The notes under the pieces: model-generated | Told to the model about the DNA's origin: nothing | Seen by the model: only the letters and a program-made list of their open reading frames with translations | Databases searched by the model: none | Made by a program: the position numbers and the translations under genes | Assembly: GCF_007747655.1 (NCBI RefSeq) | Contig: NZ_CP036274.1 | Coordinates: 8,618,001-8,682,000 of the forward strand | Reading direction: 5' to 3' | From: Anatilimnocola aggregata | Lineage (GTDB): Bacteria; Planctomycetota; Planctomycetia; Pirellulales; Pirellulaceae | DNA length: 64,000 bases | In this document: piece by piece, positions 62,404 to 64,000 of the stretch | How the letters are laid out: each line of letters starts with the position of its first letter | How positions within the stretch are numbered: position 1 is the stretch's first letter

Positions 62404-63489
62404 ATGCAACTTAAATCGCTGAAATTGTTCTGCGATATCGTCGGGCGGCGAAGCTTTTCGCGGGCAGCGGCTGAAAACGGCATTTCGCAGTCCGGTGCCA
62501 GCCAAGTGGTGAACACGCTGGAAGAAGAACTGGGTGTGAAGTTGCTGGACCGGACCCGCCGTCCGTTTCAGTTAACTCCCGAAGGGGAAGTCTATTACGA
62601 CGGCTGCCGCAAGATGGTGCAGCAGTACTTTGCCTTGGAGGAAGAGGTCCGCACCCTGCACGCCGAAGTTGCCGGCCGCGTGAGCGTTGCGTCGATCTAT
62701 TCCATCGGCCTGTCGCACATGAACCGCTTCGTGCAGAGCTTTTTGCGGCTCCACCCGAAGGCGAACGTCCGCGTGCAGTATCAGCATCCGCATCGCGTCT
62801 ACGAACTGGTCGAGACCGACCAGGTCGATCTGGGCCTGGTCAGCTTTCCGCGTTCGACCCGCGCGATCAAAGCGACGTTGTGGCGCGAAGAACCGATGGT
62901 GCTCGTCTGCGCGCCATCGCATTCGCTCGCGCAAAAAGAACGAGTCACCCTGCACGACCTGCACGACCAGGTGATGGTTGCTTTCGAGAGCGATCTGGAA
63001 ATTCGGGCTGAAATCGACCGCGCGCTGTCAGATGCCAATGTTGAAGTCCGCGTGTCGATGGAATTTGATAATACCGAGACGATCAAGCGGGCCGTGGAGA
63101 TCGACGCGGGCATCAGCTTGCTGCCGGAGCCGACCGTCGATCGCGAAGTCGCCGCCGGCGCGCTCGTGGTTCGTCCGCTGGCTGGCACTGAACTCAAACG
63201 CCCCATTGGAATTATTCAGCGCCGCGGCAAAGAGCTTGGTCAAACAGCTCAGCGCTTTCGGCAACTCCTTCTAAAGCATCCGGCGAGCGCGACCTTAGAC
63301 GGCGTGCTCGAAAATGCTGCGCACGAGATTGCAGCGCTCGATCAAGATGACGAGCAAGACGACACGGATGTAGCGACCACTGACCTTTCGTCAGCACGTC
63401 GGTCGCGCGGTAATGAGGTCGCAGCCGACGAGTCACGCGAGGCCACGGCTTCGCTCGTGGCAGTCGCGTCGCGGCCGAAAGTTTCGTAA
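62404..63489 (+). CDS. LysR family transcriptional regulator, GltC/CysB-like
   Basis: 361 residues. The winged-helix DNA-binding domain (FCDIVGRRSFSRAAAENGIS, then LEEELGVKLLDRTRRPFQLT) is followed by the LysR substrate-binding domain (about 90-295). There is an extra C-terminal tail of about 55 residues, acidic then Ser/Ala-rich, that usual family members lack. It lies 64 bp upstream of a glutamate synthase large subunit on the same strand, a layout like GltC-gltAB, so control of nitrogen assimilation is plausible. Confidence 0.87.
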   Translation: MQLKSLKLFCDIVGRRSFSRAAAENGISQSGASQVVNTLEEELGVKLLDRTRRPFQLTPEGEVYYDGCRKMVQQYFALEEEVRTLHAEVAGRVSVASIYSIGLSHMNRFVQSFLRLHPKANVRVQYQHPHRVYELVETDQVDLGLVSFPRSTRAIKATLWREEPMVLVCAPSHSLAQKERVTLHDLHDQVMVAFESDLEIRAEIDRALSDANVEVRVSMEFDNTETIKRAVEIDAGISLLPEPTVDREVAAGALVVRPLAGTELKRPIGIIQRRGKELGQTAQRFRQLLLKHPASATLDGVLENAAHEIAALDQDDEQDDTDVATTDLSSARRSRGNEVAADESREATASLVAVASRPKVS

Positions 63490-63553
63490 CTCCGCCGCTG
63501 CAACGAACTGCGCTCGGCAGAACGTCGCGGCGGCTCAGGCAGGTGAATGAGCC

Positions 63554-64000
63554 ATGACGATCGAATTCGAAAACGGCTTGCCCAAAAAGCAAGGCTTGTA
63601 CGACCCAGCCTTCGAAAAAGATAGCTGCGGCGTGGGCTTCATTGCACACTTGAAAGGGCAGCGCAGCCACAGCATCGTGCGCGATGCACTCGAAGCGCTC
63701 AAGAATATGGATCATCGCGGCGCTTGCGGCTGCGAAACCAACACGGGGGACGGCGCGGGCATTCTCACGGCCATTCCCGATGAGTTCTTCCGCGCCGAAG
63801 CGCAGCGGCTGTTCATGGCCACGTTGCCGGAAATTGGCCGTTACGCGATTGCGATGGTGTTCTTGCCCAAAGACGCCGGCGAGCGCGAAATCTGCAAAAA
63901 GACGCTGGAAAAGTACGTTAAGCGGCAGGGGCAGAACGTGATTGGCTGGCGGCCAGTGCCTACCAATCCCACGCTCGCCGACGTTGGTCCGACGGCGATG
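63554..64000 (+). CDS. gltB: Glutamate synthase large subunit, N-terminal part (runs off the window)
   Basis: 149 codons to the window end, no stop. The N-terminal glutaminase domain has its catalytic Cys25 in SCGVGFIAHLKGQ after a short propeptide-like segment. MDHRGACGCETNTGDGAGIL and GVGFIA are conserved in GOGAT large subunits. The family makes glutamate from 2-oxoglutarate and glutamine. It follows the LysR gene by 64 bp; the remaining roughly 1,300 residues lie outside. Confidence 0.92.
   Translation, partial: MTIEFENGLPKKQGLYDPAFEKDSCGVGFIAHLKGQRSHSIVRDALEALKNMDHRGACGCETNTGDGAGILTAIPDEFFRAEAQRLFMATLPEIGRYAIAMVFLPKDAGEREICKKTLEKYVKRQGQNVIGWRPVPTNPTLADVGPTAM

Overview
The window looks like a chromosomal piece of a planctomycete, most likely Pirellulales-like. 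The reasons are the high density of secreted sulfatases, the TIGR03067, DUF1501, GYD, HTTM and LamG-type proteins, small proteins starting MDPNPYESPE, and REP-like intergenic palindromes. This assignment comes from family content only; no rRNA or other phylogenetic marker is present.

Region by region. (1) 1-8.1 kb is accessory DNA: an IS1595-type transposase, a DUF3800 gene next to a strange class II tRNA-like gene and a long palindrome, a winged-helix protein, a three-gene operon of small unknown proteins, a hybrid histidine kinase, two dead IS remnants (IS5 and IS4 types), a YflT-like stress protein and a BON-domain lipoprotein. (2) 8.1-14.4 kb is a gene graveyard: pieces of an alcohol dehydrogenase, a fatty-acid desaturase, two alpha/beta hydrolases, a DoxX-like membrane protein and an integrase-type transposase, and the 3' part of a tRNA-Arg that resembles an integration scar. 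Intact genes between them encode an alpha/beta hydrolase, a secreted beta-rich protein and a LamG protein. (3) 14.4-20.7 kb has a ZIP metal transporter, two parallel beta-helix proteins (one with a striking cysteine ladder), a GYD protein, a TIGR03067 protein and a sulfatase-modifying-factor-like protein. (4) 20.8-41 kb is a sulfatase/esterase island. It has six sulfatase genes, all with a C-x-P-x-R formylglycine motif, plus the orphan tail of a seventh, three SGNH/sialate-O-acetylesterase-type genes (one split by an in-frame TGA), a DUF6288/HEAT protein, an isochorismatase-like hydrolase, TspO and a ThuA protein. The last sulfatase is cut short at a junction with an intact IS4-family element that has a 10-bp target duplication and sits on the edge of a REP-like palindrome pair. 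(5) 41.4-64 kb is more orderly: HTTM and partner membrane genes, a HEAT/SEC-C protein, a FAD oxidoreductase overlapping an ECF41-like sigma factor, a glutaredoxin-like protein, a D-aminoacylase, an RbfA-like protein, a DUF1501 protein and a sialidase-fold protein. A catabolic block follows (SDR, Gfo/Idh/MocA, HpaI aldolase, aspartoacylase-like, and a divergent class III aminotransferase), then a DUF2092-redoxin fusion, a large DUF4214-like surface protein, a LysR regulator and the start of glutamate synthase.

Functionally, the island looks like a secreted system for stripping sulfate and acetyl groups from a complex polysaccharide. It lacks SusC/D-type or glycoside hydrolase genes here. The 50-58 kb block looks like intracellular breakdown of a modified sugar acid or acyl-amino compound. 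Both statements are inferences from family membership and gene order.
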